Shown here piece by piece: positions 7,618-17,579 of a DNA stretch of 64,000 nt (position 1 is its first letter; every line of letters starts with the position of its first letter). The stretch is from Taishania sp037189645 (lineage in GTDB: Bacteria; Bacteroidota; Bacteroidia; Flavobacteriales_D; Crocinitomicaceae), in the NCBI GenBank assembly GCA_037189645.1, contig JBBCIY010000002.1, forward strand, positions 186,001-250,000. The letters are read 5' to 3'. The notes beneath the pieces were generated by a model. That model did not search any database and was not told the origin of the DNA. It saw only the letters and a list, made by a program, of their open reading frames with translations. The position numbers and the translations under genes were made by a program.

Positions 7618-10600
7618 ATGAGAACAAAACTTTTACTACTATGTGGCTCAGTTATGATGGGCCTCATAAGCTTTGCACAAAATCCTTACTGGACATTACC
7701 CGGAAATCATTTTAATGCTCCTAATCTCACACCCCTTCCTGTTCCGGCATATACTTATGACAATCCATTGATGCCAAATACGGGGTCTCCATCCACTCCG
7801 CTGAATGCCGGCGCTGATGATGGTTATGACGGTCAGCCCTCAGAATATGCATCCAATATGATCGTAAGGCCTGACGGAGAAATAGAATTTTTCATTATTG
7901 ATGGTTTTATTTTTGATGGAAAAGGTCATTTCATAGACCGGCTAATTGTGAACCAGGCTGGAGGCGCAGTCGCACAAGGTACTTCCGAAATAATGATTAT
8001 CCCTTTTCCGGGAGACTGCAAAAAGTATTATATACTCTCTACTCATGTTATGGGGGGAGGAAGCTTCAGTAAAATTCCCTACCTGTATGTGTTGGATATG
8101 GGACTGGAAAATTTCTATGCCGCAGGAAATACTCCCAACCCTGAAAATTACAGAGGACAATTGGTCCCTTACAATAGTATGTGGTACTATTCCCAGCCTA
8201 TTGATGAAATAACGGGTGGACTCTATGACTATTGGGACCCTTCTCCGGGTAAAAAATCGAATGTGTTTTTTGCAGCCACCAAGGAACGGACTGATGGCAG
8301 CAGGCTTGCGTTTGTTACAAACGGAATAGGTGTCTATGTGTTTAATGTGACAACTTCAGGTTTTACTTACTCACACTATGTGCTGTTTAGCAACAGCAAT
8401 TTCAATCCGTTTAATGTACGGTCTGAGCTTGAAGTCGCAGAACTTTCTTCAGGGAATTATCGCATTGCCGCACCTTTTTATTCTTCTTTACCCGGAAAGT
8501 ACCAGGGGCTTTATACGGCAGAGTTAACACCTTCGGGGGCATTGGTTTCAGGTTCTGTTAAGGAATTCTATACGGATTATTATAACCCGATAGGAATCAA
8601 TGAGTCTGCACGGTTCAGAGGTGTTGAGTTTTCAGAAGATGGAAATATGCTGTATGTAACAAAAACAACAAATACCGTTTCTGTTAATTCACTGTTTTAT
8701 TACGACTTTTTAAACCCGACAACCGATCTGAATCCAATAACGCTGCCGTCTCCACTTAGTCAAAATGCCTTTCAGTATTCATTCATTGAGCGGGGAGAGT
8801 CAAACAAGTTGTATCTGGCGAACGGAAACGGATTGTATACACTTGCCAATATGAATAACCCGTTATCGGCGATCGTGAATGCTTCCTCTTTTACGTACAA
8901 CCTGAATCATGAAGGGGAACCGCTTCCGAATACACTTGGGGTTTATTCACTTCCTGACCAGATTGACGGTATGGATTACAATGCATTGTTTGAAATCAAC
9001 CTGGCTTGCTGTATTGATTCCAGGCCTTATCAAATCAAAGAATATTCTGCAACCTCCGGTATATGGAACGGAACATCCAATCCGGTTGCCCCTGGAGTAT
9101 CCACCATTTACATACAGAAAGAATTACGAATTCCGGCAGGGCAGAACGTTACGATTCAGAACATGACATTAAAATTTGCTCCCGGCGCACGTCTGGTTAT
9201 TGAAAACGGCACAGGAACGGGGCAAGGAGGAAAGCTTCGCTTGATGAATAATACGGTGCTGACTATAGATGACCGCTGCAGCTCGGAAGACATATGGCTC
9301 GGAGTGGAAGTATGGGGGAACAGTACTGCTGTTCAGAATAACGTTGCCAATTCAACGCAGGGGGTTTTTAGAATGTATGGAAATTCACGTATAGAGCATG
9401 CACTCGTTGGGGTACTTGTATCCCAAAGGAATGAATCAAACGGAGAACCATTGCCGTTTTCTTATAACACAGCCCGGGACGGAGGAATTGTGGTTGTAGA
9501 AAATTCTGATTTTTACAACTGCCATATCAGTGCATTGTTCCAGCCATACAACGTGGGAACTAATAATGTTTCTTATTTTCAGCAAGCAAATTTTATCTGG
9601 GATGGGCCCCTTAGAGACCCTGCGAGAAAGCCCAGTGCACATATAGGTTTGGTGCAATGTACGGATGTCAGGGTCACAGCATCTAATTTCTATCAGAATA
9701 CACCAGGAATCTATACCAATAAAAGTGAATGGGGAATGGGAATTGTTGCTTTTAATAGCGGTTTCTCTGTTTACAGCTCATGTAATGTTATCTTACCGAT
9801 AGGAACAGACTGTCCCGACGCCAATGTAATCCGTTCTCATTTTAAGAACCTGACGAGTGGGGTTGTTGTATTAAATGCCAATGCAAAACCATTTGTGGTA
9901 TTGAGAAATGAATTTGAAAACTGTTTGAATGGTGTTTCTTCTACCACGGCCAAAAATCAGACCATAAGCAGAAATATATTTAAAATACACGAAGACAACA
10001 ACAGTCAGACAGTGGGTATCTATGTAACAAATGGTGATAAATACAAAATTGAGGAGAACAACCTTACTTCCATGAATGGACTTCCTGCACAAACATACGG
10101 GATTATAATTGACAATTCCGGAGCAACGCACAATGAAGTGTATAAGAATACGTTCAGTGACCTGTATGTGGGCACCCAGTCTCAAAGAATAAATGGCGAC
10201 CTGTATGTGCCGGGACCTAATGACAATGCCGGAGGTCTGCGTTACAATTGCAATGTATTCAATTCTGTGATTCAAGTGGCAGACATAGCTATAGCCGTTA
10301 ATAGCCGGATCGATTATGAGCAGGGGCGTACAGGTGGTGTAACGCAAGATGAAGCAAGAAACGTCAACACTGCACGGAATAAGTTCTCATATACCTCCGG
10401 GGGACATGATATATTACTTTCTGCAGGAAGCCAGCAAGTAAATTATGTTCACTTATCCGATCCCGGACATGCTCCTTTGACATATACCAATACTCCTCCG
10501 ATCGCTGTGTATCCAAGTGTTCAGATGTGGGGATCAACTCCTTTGTATTCAGATAATAATACGTGTCTTACGAGATATCCTCCTGTCGTAAGGGTTCCTG

Positions 10601-11670
10601 GTTTTCCAGGTAGAGAATCAGCTATCATCGATGATCTATCCAATAGAATGGATAAAGGAAAGACCGCTTACTTTCTTGATATGATGGTATCTTCCTCTGG
10701 CTCTCCTGGTACTTATAATGAGTTGATGGATGCATCGCCGTACCTCAGTGACCAGGTGCTGGTATCGTGTATCAATTCGGGAATGTCGGATGACAAACTG
10801 AAAAATATACTGGTAGCAAACAGTCAATTGTCCGATTATGTCTGGGAATCGCTCCGGGAGTCAGGAAGACCTGAAGGACTGAAAAGTGACATGGAACTAT
10901 ACAAAGATGTTCCGTCTGCCCAACAGGCACTTTATAGTCAGATAAAAGAGCAGGAAATTCTTCTGAGTTATGCGCAAAGAGAATTCCTGTCATATATCAT
11001 TGCCGATCCCAATATAACTTCAAAATCAGACACCCTGATTAAATACCTTGAATTATGCAGAGGTGTTGATTTTCAAAAAATGTTGCTGTCTGAGTATAGC
11101 AAGGCTCAGAATAAAACCAGATTCGATTCACTGAAATCAATACTTTCAGACAAGATTCCGTCAGATTTAATTGATTTTTATGAATTGGAATATCAGCTGA
11201 ATAGCTATGCGTCGTGGAAAGAAGCGGTTTCACGAAATAGTGGAATTATTACGAAGCTGGAGGAAATCGTGGCAACGGGAAGGGATTATACTGCAATATC
11301 TATGGCAGACCTGGTATTAACTGTGCTGTCTGATGGCATGGTGGAATTTGATGTTCTTCCACTCACATTCTCTCAAAACCAGGTGCCGAATGAAAACAGC
11401 TTAAGTCTGGAAGCACCAGGATCCGCCCCTTCTGTAAACATCTTTCCGAATCCTTCCGATGGTATTGTACATTTTAAATTCTCTGGAACAGCATCCAAAT
11501 CCGTGATAGTACAGTTAGTAGATCTGACAGGAAAAGAAGTGTTCAATGTACAGCTTAACAATACTTCAGGTGAAAAACTGGACCTTTCTCACATTAGGAA
11601 AGGTGCCTATCTGGTGAATGTAGAGATTGATGGAATAAAAACAAAAGCTCAATTATTGATCTTAGAGTAA
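7618..11670 (+). CDS. large secreted protein with type IX sorting domain and beta-helix region
   Basis: The protein has 1350 residues. The start at 7618 gives a clean signal peptide (MRTKLLLL...GLISFA, cut before QNPYW). Upstream TTG or ATG codons would add a non-signal leader. Residues 30-480 look like a beta-propeller-type sensor or contractile tail-like region of unknown role. Residues 500-950 contain repeated short N-rich and hydrophobic turns (RNEFENC, SRNIF, EENNLT, YKNTFSD) typical of a right-handed parallel beta-helix. A helical stretch follows at about 1000-1230. From about 1273 on, IFPNPSDG, a LTGKEVFN strand and a final GAYLVNV motif form a type A sorting domain, so the protein is probably exported by the type IX system and anchored or released at the cell surface. 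Confidence 0.85.
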   Translation: MRTKLLLLCGSVMMGLISFAQNPYWTLPGNHFNAPNLTPLPVPAYTYDNPLMPNTGSPSTPLNAGADDGYDGQPSEYASNMIVRPDGEIEFFIIDGFIFDGKGHFIDRLIVNQAGGAVAQGTSEIMIIPFPGDCKKYYILSTHVMGGGSFSKIPYLYVLDMGLENFYAAGNTPNPENYRGQLVPYNSMWYYSQPIDEITGGLYDYWDPSPGKKSNVFFAATKERTDGSRLAFVTNGIGVYVFNVTTSGFTYSHYVLFSNSNFNPFNVRSELEVAELSSGNYRIAAPFYSSLPGKYQGLYTAELTPSGALVSGSVKEFYTDYYNPIGINESARFRGVEFSEDGNMLYVTKTTNTVSVNSLFYYDFLNPTTDLNPITLPSPLSQNAFQYSFIERGESNKLYLANGNGLYTLANMNNPLSAIVNASSFTYNLNHEGEPLPNTLGVYSLPDQIDGMDYNALFEINLACCIDSRPYQIKEYSATSGIWNGTSNPVAPGVSTIYIQKELRIPAGQNVTIQNMTLKFAPGARLVIENGTGTGQGGKLRLMNNTVLTIDDRCSSEDIWLGVEVWGNSTAVQNNVANSTQGVFRMYGNSRIEHALVGVLVSQRNESNGEPLPFSYNTARDGGIVVVENSDFYNCHISALFQPYNVGTNNVSYFQQANFIWDGPLRDPARKPSAHIGLVQCTDVRVTASNFYQNTPGIYTNKSEWGMGIVAFNSGFSVYSSCNVILPIGTDCPDANVIRSHFKNLTSGVVVLNANAKPFVVLRNEFENCLNGVSSTTAKNQTISRNIFKIHEDNNSQTVGIYVTNGDKYKIEENNLTSMNGLPAQTYGIIIDNSGATHNEVYKNTFSDLYVGTQSQRINGDLYVPGPNDNAGGLRYNCNVFNSVIQVADIAIAVNSRIDYEQGRTGGVTQDEARNVNTARNKFSYTSGGHDILLSAGSQQVNYVHLSDPGHAPLTYTNTPPIAVYPSVQMWGSTPLYSDNNTCLTRYPPVVRVPGFPGRESAIIDDLSNRMDKGKTAYFLDMMVSSSGSPGTYNELMDASPYLSDQVLVSCINSGMSDDKLKNILVANSQLSDYVWESLRESGRPEGLKSDMELYKDVPSAQQALYSQIKEQEILLSYAQREFLSYIIADPNITSKSDTLIKYLELCRGVDFQKMLLSEYSKAQNKTRFDSLKSILSDKIPSDLIDFYELEYQLNSYASWKEAVSRNSGIITKLEEIVATGRDYTAISMADLVLTVLSDGMVEFDVLPLTFSQNQVPNENSLSLEAPGSAPSVNIFPNPSDGIVHFKFSGTASKSVIVQLVDLTGKEVFNVQLNNTSGEKLDLSHIRKGAYLVNVEIDGIKTKAQLLILE

Positions 11671-11685
11671 GAACCAAAAACAAGT

Positions 11686-11722
11686 AAAACCGGGTTATTC
11701 GGAAACGATGACCCGGTTTTTT
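11686..11722 (+). terminator. intrinsic terminator after the type IX cargo gene
   Basis: AAAACCGGGT at 11686-11695 pairs perfectly with ACCCGGTTTT at 11711-11720 across a 15-base loop, and two further T follow. It begins 16 bases after the stop codon. Confidence 0.85.
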
Positions 11723-11777
11723 ACATCTCCGAAAGCAAGATTTTGACCTTACCTGACAGAGATACTAATTGCTTTAT

Positions 11778-11785
11778 TATCTTTG
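11778..11785 (+). promoter_or_regulatory. -7 element just upstream of mreC
   Basis: TATCTTTG is a perfect TAnnTTTG. It ends only six bases before the mreC ATG at 11792, so a transcript starting at the usual distance would have almost no leader. No TTG is present at the -33 position. Confidence 0.5.
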
Positions 11786-11791
11786 TGAATT

Positions 11792-12631
11792 ATGCGCAAT
11801 CTCATTGCTTTTCTGAAACGTTTCCAGATCTTCCTGGTCTTTGCAGTGTTGCAAGTGATCGCGCTTTCGTTATACTTTTCATTTTTTTTCTATCCCCGTT
11901 CTCAGTACCTGACTACGGCAGCGACCTTCAACGGGAAGATATGGGATATGAGGAACGCGGTTACCCGGCATCTGAATTTAAGCCACACGAATGATGAGCT
12001 GCAAAAGAGCAACGCATCATTAATGGAACAGCTGCCCCACAGCTTTATCAGGATCGATGACCGCACAGTAAAGATAAACGACACACTTTACCAGCAGCAA
12101 TATGAATACATTCCTGCCGAGATCTCCAATTCGACAGTTGAGAAGCGCAATAATTATTTTACGATAAAAGCCGGTACGAAACGTGGGGTCGAAAGAGGTC
12201 TGGGGGTCATTTCCGATAATGGCGTTGTCGGCGTAGTGCATTACGCGGGAGAACATTATTCGATTGTAAAATCAGTGCTGACAGAGAACATCAATATCAG
12301 TGTGATCATCGAATCCGTTGGGTTGTATGGATTGTTGAAGTGGGATGGAGCAGATCCGAGGAGGGGTTCTGTATCGGGAATCTCCAATGATCAGCAGATT
12401 AAAAAATGGTCAAAGGTAATTACACGGGAAGGTTCGGGAATTTTTCCGAAAGGGTTGAATGTTGGAAAAGTTGAAACACTTAAAAGTGTTGAAGGAGAAG
12501 CATTCTGGGATGTTTCCATCCTGTTTTCCGAAGATTACAGGAAATTACAGAAAGTATATGTTGTCAGGAATCTGCTTTCCGACGAACAGGCAAGAATAGA
12601 AGCGTTAATTCCGCAAGACCCGGAAGAATGA
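11792..12631 (+). CDS. mreC: rod shape-determining protein MreC
   Basis: MreC is a bitopic inner-membrane protein whose periplasmic part scaffolds the elongasome (MreB, MreD, RodA, PBP2). The 279-residue product has a short cytoplasmic start, one transmembrane helix at about 10-32, a short helical/coiled-coil stretch near 60-80 and the beta-barrel core with the typical GVERGLGVISDNGVVGVV stretch near 130-148. It is the first gene of a four-gene operon with stop/start overlaps throughout. The start was chosen because it places the transmembrane helix at the N-terminus. Confidence 0.93.
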   Translation: MRNLIAFLKRFQIFLVFAVLQVIALSLYFSFFFYPRSQYLTTAATFNGKIWDMRNAVTRHLNLSHTNDELQKSNASLMEQLPHSFIRIDDRTVKINDTLYQQQYEYIPAEISNSTVEKRNNYFTIKAGTKRGVERGLGVISDNGVVGVVHYAGEHYSIVKSVLTENINISVIIESVGLYGLLKWDGADPRRGSVSGISNDQQIKKWSKVITREGSGIFPKGLNVGKVETLKSVEGEAFWDVSILFSEDYRKLQKVYVVRNLLSDEQARIEALIPQDPEE

Positions 12632-13140
12632 GACTGATCCTTACACATAGCGTACGATTTATCCTGGTGGTGTTATTGCAGGCACTGGTATTTAACCAGA
12701 TAGAGAAATTCGGGATCCACCCGATGATCTATCCGCTCTTCATCATGCTGCTGCCATTCAACGTTAAGCCCGTCGTATTGTTGCTGATCGCTTTTGCGTT
12801 GGGAATGTCGATCGATATTTTTTCAAATACCGGGGGACTGCATGCTTCTTCTCTTCTCATGTTCGCTTTATTTCGCCCGGTCATTTTTAAAGCATTCAGC
12901 CCGAGAGATGGCTACGACCCGACAAAGGAAGGATCCATATTTGAAATGGGAAGGCTTTGGTTCTTCTATTGCTTCGGAATATTGATCCTCATCCACCATA
13001 CCTGGTATTTTTTTATGGAGGTCTTCAAATTCAGTGAAATACTGTATGTGTTGCGGAAACTGGCATTTACGGTTCCCGTTACCTATTTGCTGGCGGTCTT
13101 GCTCCAGTTCCTGTTTCTTAAAAGAAAAGCTTCAAAATGA
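12628..13140 (+). CDS. mreD: rod shape-determining protein MreD
   Basis: This is a 170-residue polytopic inner-membrane protein with about five hydrophobic segments and the MreD-like features NQIEKFGIHPMIYPLFIMLLP near the start and DIFSNTGGLHASS in the middle. MreD acts with MreC and the RodA-PBP2 pair in side-wall elongation. The ATG overlaps the mreC stop as ATGA, which implies translational coupling. The gene is divergent at sequence level, as is usual for MreD, so position in the operon is a major part of the evidence. Confidence 0.9.
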   Translation: MRLILTHSVRFILVVLLQALVFNQIEKFGIHPMIYPLFIMLLPFNVKPVVLLLIAFALGMSIDIFSNTGGLHASSLLMFALFRPVIFKAFSPRDGYDPTKEGSIFEMGRLWFFYCFGILILIHHTWYFFMEVFKFSEILYVLRKLAFTVPVTYLLAVLLQFLFLKRKASK

Positions 13141-15023
13141 ATTTCGATAATAGAAAATACATTATCACCATATTCATTTCACTGGTTGGTGTGGTTTATA
13201 TCCTGCGGTTGTTCCAGATGCAGGTGCTGGATGACCAGTGGAAGCTGAGGGCACAGGAAATCGCGGAGAAAAGAAGGTACATTACCCCTCCCAGAGCAGC
13301 CATGTTCGACCGGAATGGAAAGAAAGTTGTATCCAATAAAGCGTATTACAACTTGATGTTCGTTGAAAAAAACATTGTCGATTTAGACACCATAGCTTTT
13401 GCGAAGCTGGTCGGAATGACACCCGATGAGGTAAAGAACCGGTTTTCCGATATCAAAGAAAGAGAAGGGTATGACATTGACCCGAGAACCGGGAAGAGAA
13501 CGAAACCACGTTATCAGAAAGGACGTCCGTATGCTTTTCTCAAAGAGCTCACGGCAGATGAAATTGCCAACATTGCTCCTCACCTGGATCTGTTTCCGGG
13601 ATTTTACGAGGAAGTAACCAGCATGCGTGATTATCCGTATGCAGGAGGAGCAAACATTCTGGGATATCTTGCCGAGACCAACCGTGAAGAGATCGAAAAC
13701 GACAGGTTTTACCGTTCCGGAGACAATATCGGGAAAGCCGGAGTAGAAAAATACTATGAGAAAGAGCTCAGAGGGACAAAAGGCGTGCATTATATTGTTA
13801 CATCTGCGCTCAACAATGCCATTGAATCATACGCAGGCGGGAAATACGATACACTCGCCGTTCAGGCACCACCCCTTACGCTGGGGATGGACATAGAGCT
13901 ACAGGTCTATGGAGAATTGCTGATGAAGAATAAGATGGGATGTATTGTGGCGATTGAACCTTCTTCGGGAGAGATATTGGCAATGGTATCGTCCCCTTCG
14001 TATGACCCGAACCTGTTTGTAGGAAAATCGAACATTGCGAAGAACTATCCCATCCTGGTCAATGACCCGAAAAAACCCTTGTTTCCGAGGCCTTTGCAGG
14101 CGGAATATCCTCCCGGATCAATCTTCAAGCTGACACAGGCACTGATCGGGATGCAGGAAGGAGTGATTGATGAAAATGCATCGTTCCCGTGCACACAAAG
14201 CATGGTTGGCTGCCACGCTCACCCTACTGCAACAAGTGTTGCGAAAGGAATTCAAATGTCATGTAACCCGTATTTTTACTATGTAACGAGAAAAATTCTC
14301 CAGCAGGGAAAAAGTAAGAATGCCTTCGTTGATGCGGAGATCGGGTTGGGCATATGGGCGGATTACCTGCATAGTTTCGGCCTGGGAATGAAGCTGGATT
14401 CAGACATTGCGGCCATCCGTCCGGGACTGATTCCCGACCCCGATTATTACAACAATAATTTCCCGTCAAAGAAACGTCCTTACGGGCGGCACCAGTGGGC
14501 CTTTTCTACCATCCGTTCCAATTCTATCGGGCAGGGAGAGGTCAAGCTTACTCCTTTGCAAATGGCCAACCTGGCTGCGATCATGGCCAACCGGGGGTGG
14601 TATATTACACCGCATATTGTAAAATCCATTGGCGATGACGGACCTTTGCCACAGTTTAAAGTGATCCATAAGACAAAAGTAGATCCCAGACATTATGTAC
14701 CGGTAGTGGAAGGCATGCGCATGGCTGTCAATGAAGGCGGAGGAACAGCCAGGAGAGCAAGGATCGAAGGGATCACCGTTTGCGGGAAAACCGGTACGGC
14801 CCAAAACCCACACGGAGAAGACCATTCGGTTTTCATTGCGTTTGCCCCGATGGACAACCCGAAAATCGCCATTGCCGTATTCATCGAGAACGCAGGGTTC
14901 GGAGGAACGTGGGCAGCCCCGATCGCCAGCCTGATGATAGAGCAGTACATCAACAGGGAAATAAAGGACAAGGAAAAGGAAAAACGGATACTGGAAGCCG
15001 TTTTGGATAATATCAAGAAATGA
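13137..15023 (+). CDS. mrdA: penicillin-binding protein 2 (elongasome transpeptidase)
   Basis: PBP2 cross-links peptidoglycan during rod elongation, in complex with RodA. The 628-residue protein has an N-terminal transmembrane helix (about 8-25), a PBP dimerisation domain with RAAMFDRNGK, and the transpeptidase domain. The serine nucleophile is in GSIFK (S328, K331), SxN is S375-C-N, and KTG starts at K551. All three catalytic motifs are intact. The ATG overlaps the mreD stop (ATGA) and the stop overlaps rodA in the same way. Confidence 0.95.
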   Translation: MNFDNRKYIITIFISLVGVVYILRLFQMQVLDDQWKLRAQEIAEKRRYITPPRAAMFDRNGKKVVSNKAYYNLMFVEKNIVDLDTIAFAKLVGMTPDEVKNRFSDIKEREGYDIDPRTGKRTKPRYQKGRPYAFLKELTADEIANIAPHLDLFPGFYEEVTSMRDYPYAGGANILGYLAETNREEIENDRFYRSGDNIGKAGVEKYYEKELRGTKGVHYIVTSALNNAIESYAGGKYDTLAVQAPPLTLGMDIELQVYGELLMKNKMGCIVAIEPSSGEILAMVSSPSYDPNLFVGKSNIAKNYPILVNDPKKPLFPRPLQAEYPPGSIFKLTQALIGMQEGVIDENASFPCTQSMVGCHAHPTATSVAKGIQMSCNPYFYYVTRKILQQGKSKNAFVDAEIGLGIWADYLHSFGLGMKLDSDIAAIRPGLIPDPDYYNNNFPSKKRPYGRHQWAFSTIRSNSIGQGEVKLTPLQMANLAAIMANRGWYITPHIVKSIGDDGPLPQFKVIHKTKVDPRHYVPVVEGMRMAVNEGGGTARRARIEGITVCGKTGTAQNPHGEDHSVFIAFAPMDNPKIAIAVFIENAGFGGTWAAPIASLMIEQYINREIKDKEKEKRILEAVLDNIKK

Positions 15024-16423
15024 GAAAGGACGATAAGCTGACAAGTAACGTAGATTGGCCGATCCTGCTGGTATATCTCCTGATTTTAGTCATGGGACTG
15101 ATGACCGTCTATTCCACAGCCTACGACAAGGATCACCCCAATATTCTTGATTTCTCCATGTTGTATGGCCGCCAGGTGATGTGGATCGGTATCGGGCTGT
15201 TCCTGGGATTGGTCGTTTTTCTGATCGATTCGGAAATTTACCGGAAATTTGCCATCCCGATTTACCTGGGAACCTTATTGTTATTGGTGCTGGTATTGTT
15301 CACCCCGCCAATCAACGGAGCCAGAGCCTGGCTGGGAGTTGGTTCCTTTGGGATTCAGCCTGCCGAATTTGCCAAGATCGGAACCGCTATCTTGCTGGCC
15401 AGTTATATCAACCAGATAAACATAAAGCACCAGAGCATTACGAATGTACTGGTATGCCTGGCGATCATTGCCATCCCGATGGTATTGATCATCATTCAGC
15501 CCGATGCGGGTACATTTGTTGTCTATACCGCTTTCTTTTTTGTGCTCTACCGGGAAGGAATAACATTTGATCCGCTGGTGCTCTCTCTTGTCAATATGAT
15601 CCCGGGGGTAAAATTCAAGCAAACATGGATCGGAACTCACTTCATCCCGCTTTTGTTCGTTTTGGTCATCGTTTCGGTTTTTACGTTGCTCCTGAGCAAA
15701 ACAACATTCGATATCACTTTTTTAGGTTTTTATGAAATTCCCGCGATTGTTGGGATCATTGCGTTTTATTTCGTGCTTGCCACTTTGTTCTATCTGGTAG
15801 GAAGAAGGCTTGTGGGAAACAGGAACAGGAGAAGGCTGCTTTGGATCGTCATTCTCTCATTCAGCATCCTTTCCGTTTTGTCTACCTCTATTTCCACGGT
15901 GTTCAATTCATTGAAAAAACATCAGAAAAGCAGGATTGAGCTACTGCTTGGGTTGAATGAAGAAGACCAGCGGGATGGGGAGGATTATAACCGGAACAGG
16001 GCCATGACAGCTGTCGGGTCCGGCGGCCTGACAGGAAAAGGGTATAAAAAAGCTACGCTTGCGTCGGTAGAATCCAACCATGTACCGGAAAGTGAAACCG
16101 ATTTTATTTTCTGCCCTTTTGCCGAAGAGTGGGGGTTTATGGGAACAGCTGTTCTAATGGGGCTCTACCTGTTTTTGCTGTTACGGATCATTCACATTGC
16201 CGAAAGGCAGCGTTCTGTTTACAACCGCGTGTATGCGTATTCCGTCGGAATGATCTTGTTTTATCATTTTGCGATAAACATCGGGATGAATATCGGAGTT
16301 GTTCCCGTCATCGGTATTCCGCTTCCGTTTTTCAGTTATGGAGGCTCTTCCATGATGTCATTTTCGGTTATGTTTTTCATTCTTCTCAAATTAGACAGCC
16401 AGCGGAGAGATACTTTATTTTAA
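15020..16423 (+). CDS. rodA: rod shape-determining protein RodA (SEDS glycosyltransferase)
   Basis: RodA polymerises lipid II into glycan strands in the elongasome. The 467-residue protein is longer than E. coli RodA (370). The extra length lies mainly in a hydrophobic insert at about 205-300 (LLFVLVIVSVF, FYFVLATLFYLVGRR), before the conserved GLNEEDQRDGEDYNRNRAM and GSGGLTGKGY block. The SEDS signatures ESETDFIFCPFAEEWGF and the C-terminal GGSSMMSFSV are clear. Such long RodA forms are usual in Bacteroidota. It is last in the operon and overlaps mrdA by four bases. Confidence 0.93.
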   Translation: MRKDDKLTSNVDWPILLVYLLILVMGLMTVYSTAYDKDHPNILDFSMLYGRQVMWIGIGLFLGLVVFLIDSEIYRKFAIPIYLGTLLLLVLVLFTPPINGARAWLGVGSFGIQPAEFAKIGTAILLASYINQINIKHQSITNVLVCLAIIAIPMVLIIIQPDAGTFVVYTAFFFVLYREGITFDPLVLSLVNMIPGVKFKQTWIGTHFIPLLFVLVIVSVFTLLLSKTTFDITFLGFYEIPAIVGIIAFYFVLATLFYLVGRRLVGNRNRRRLLWIVILSFSILSVLSTSISTVFNSLKKHQKSRIELLLGLNEEDQRDGEDYNRNRAMTAVGSGGLTGKGYKKATLASVESNHVPESETDFIFCPFAEEWGFMGTAVLMGLYLFLLLRIIHIAERQRSVYNRVYAYSVGMILFYHFAINIGMNIGVVPVIGIPLPFFSYGGSSMMSFSVMFFILLKLDSQRRDTLF

Positions 16424-16428
16424 TGTGC

Positions 16429-16470
16429 GATTTCGGATTGACGAATTACACAAAATGTAGATCCGAAATC
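16429..16470 (+). repeat. perfect 10-bp inverted repeat after rodA
   Basis: GATTTCGGAT at 16429-16438 is repeated inverted at 16461-16470 with a 22-base loop, five bases after the rodA stop. No T-run follows, so it is a poor intrinsic terminator. It could stabilise the 3' end of the transcript or be a protein site. The remaining bases up to 16607 show only a near-consensus -7 string, GATTTTTG at 16584-16591, before the next gene. Confidence 0.5.
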
Positions 16471-16607
16471 ATAACTCGCAATTCCTGCCTCGTAAATCGC
16501 AGTTTGTAAACCACAAACAGTTTATCCAACTTCCGTTGTTGACAAGTTATTTTTTACGTTCGTAAACCAATCTGTTTACTTCGGATTTTTGTAAAAAATG
16601 AGCAGAC

Positions 16608-17570
16608 ATGAAAAACACGATTCTTTTTTCTTCACTTTTAATACTTGCCGGTGCGTGTGTGCCTGCGAAAAAGTATAATGAATTAGTTGAGCGTGAGAAA
16701 ATTTGTAACGAAGAGTTGGAGTCATATAAAAGCCGTGCGCTTTTGAGTGAAGGAAAAGCAACAGAATTTGAAACCAGGTACAATGTGCTGACGAAAGAAG
16801 CGGAAGCACTGAGAAAAGATACGGCCCGTTTAGGGAATGAGTACCGCGACCTGCAGGCTCAGTACGATAAGATTGTAAGCCGGGTGGAAACCCTTGAGAC
16901 GACTTTTGATAAATACCGTTTATCGGGCGAGCGCCAGACGGCGATGCTTCAGGCGGATCTGGAAGCCAAGAGCCTGGAATTACAGCGTAAACAGGACGAG
17001 TTGACAACCCTGGAAAATGAATTGCATGCAAAACAACAGTTGCTGGCAGAGCGGGAAAGACGTGTCAATGAGCTGGAGGAAATGATCGCGCGGCAGGAAC
17101 AAGCTACAAAGGCATTGAAACAAAAAGTTGCGAACGCCTTGAAAGGGTTTGAGAACAGAGGATTGACTGTCAATGAGAAGAATGGAAAAATCTACGTGAG
17201 CTTAGAGGCAAAATTGCTTTTTGCTTCAGGAAGCACGAAAGTAGAGGACGAAGGGAAGAAAGCGCTGATCGAATTGTCCAGAGTGCTGGAAAATGAAAAA
17301 GACCTGGAGATCATTGTGGAAGGGCATACCGATACAGATAAGCTGGCAAGCGCATCCCACCCGAAAAACAACTGGGAGCTTTCAGTATTGAGAGCAACTT
17401 CAGTAATAGACATTCTCCTGTCCAATTCTAAAATGAGCCCGAAGCAAGTAATGGCGGGAGGACGCTCGGAATTCCTGCCGGTTGACCCGAACGATAAAGC
17501 TAAAAACAGGAGAATAGAGATCATTATCTCACCTAATCTGAACGAGCTGTTTGAATTGATCGGAGGATGA
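16608..17570 (+). CDS. OmpA-like peptidoglycan-binding lipoprotein
   Basis: The product has 320 residues. The N-terminus is a lipoprotein signal with the cysteine at C17 (LAGAC). Residues 25-180 form a long charged coiled coil. Residues 185-310 form an OmpA-like domain with VEGHTDTD near 235 and the NRRIEI motif that binds diaminopimelate in peptidoglycan. It probably tethers the outer membrane to the wall across the periplasm, with the coiled coil as spacer. It follows the rod operon but has its own 184-base upstream region, so co-regulation with mreC-rodA is only an inference. Confidence 0.88.
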   Translation: MKNTILFSSLLILAGACVPAKKYNELVEREKICNEELESYKSRALLSEGKATEFETRYNVLTKEAEALRKDTARLGNEYRDLQAQYDKIVSRVETLETTFDKYRLSGERQTAMLQADLEAKSLELQRKQDELTTLENELHAKQQLLAERERRVNELEEMIARQEQATKALKQKVANALKGFENRGLTVNEKNGKIYVSLEAKLLFASGSTKVEDEGKKALIELSRVLENEKDLEIIVEGHTDTDKLASASHPKNNWELSVLRATSVIDILLSNSKMSPKQVMAGGRSEFLPVDPNDKAKNRRIEIIISPNLNELFELIGG

Positions 17571-17579
17571 TTTTCCTGT

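Noticed and set aside
14466..15044. 192-residue minus-strand frame opposite mrdA
   Set aside because: It is antisense to the transpeptidase domain, whose catalytic motifs are intact on the plus strand.
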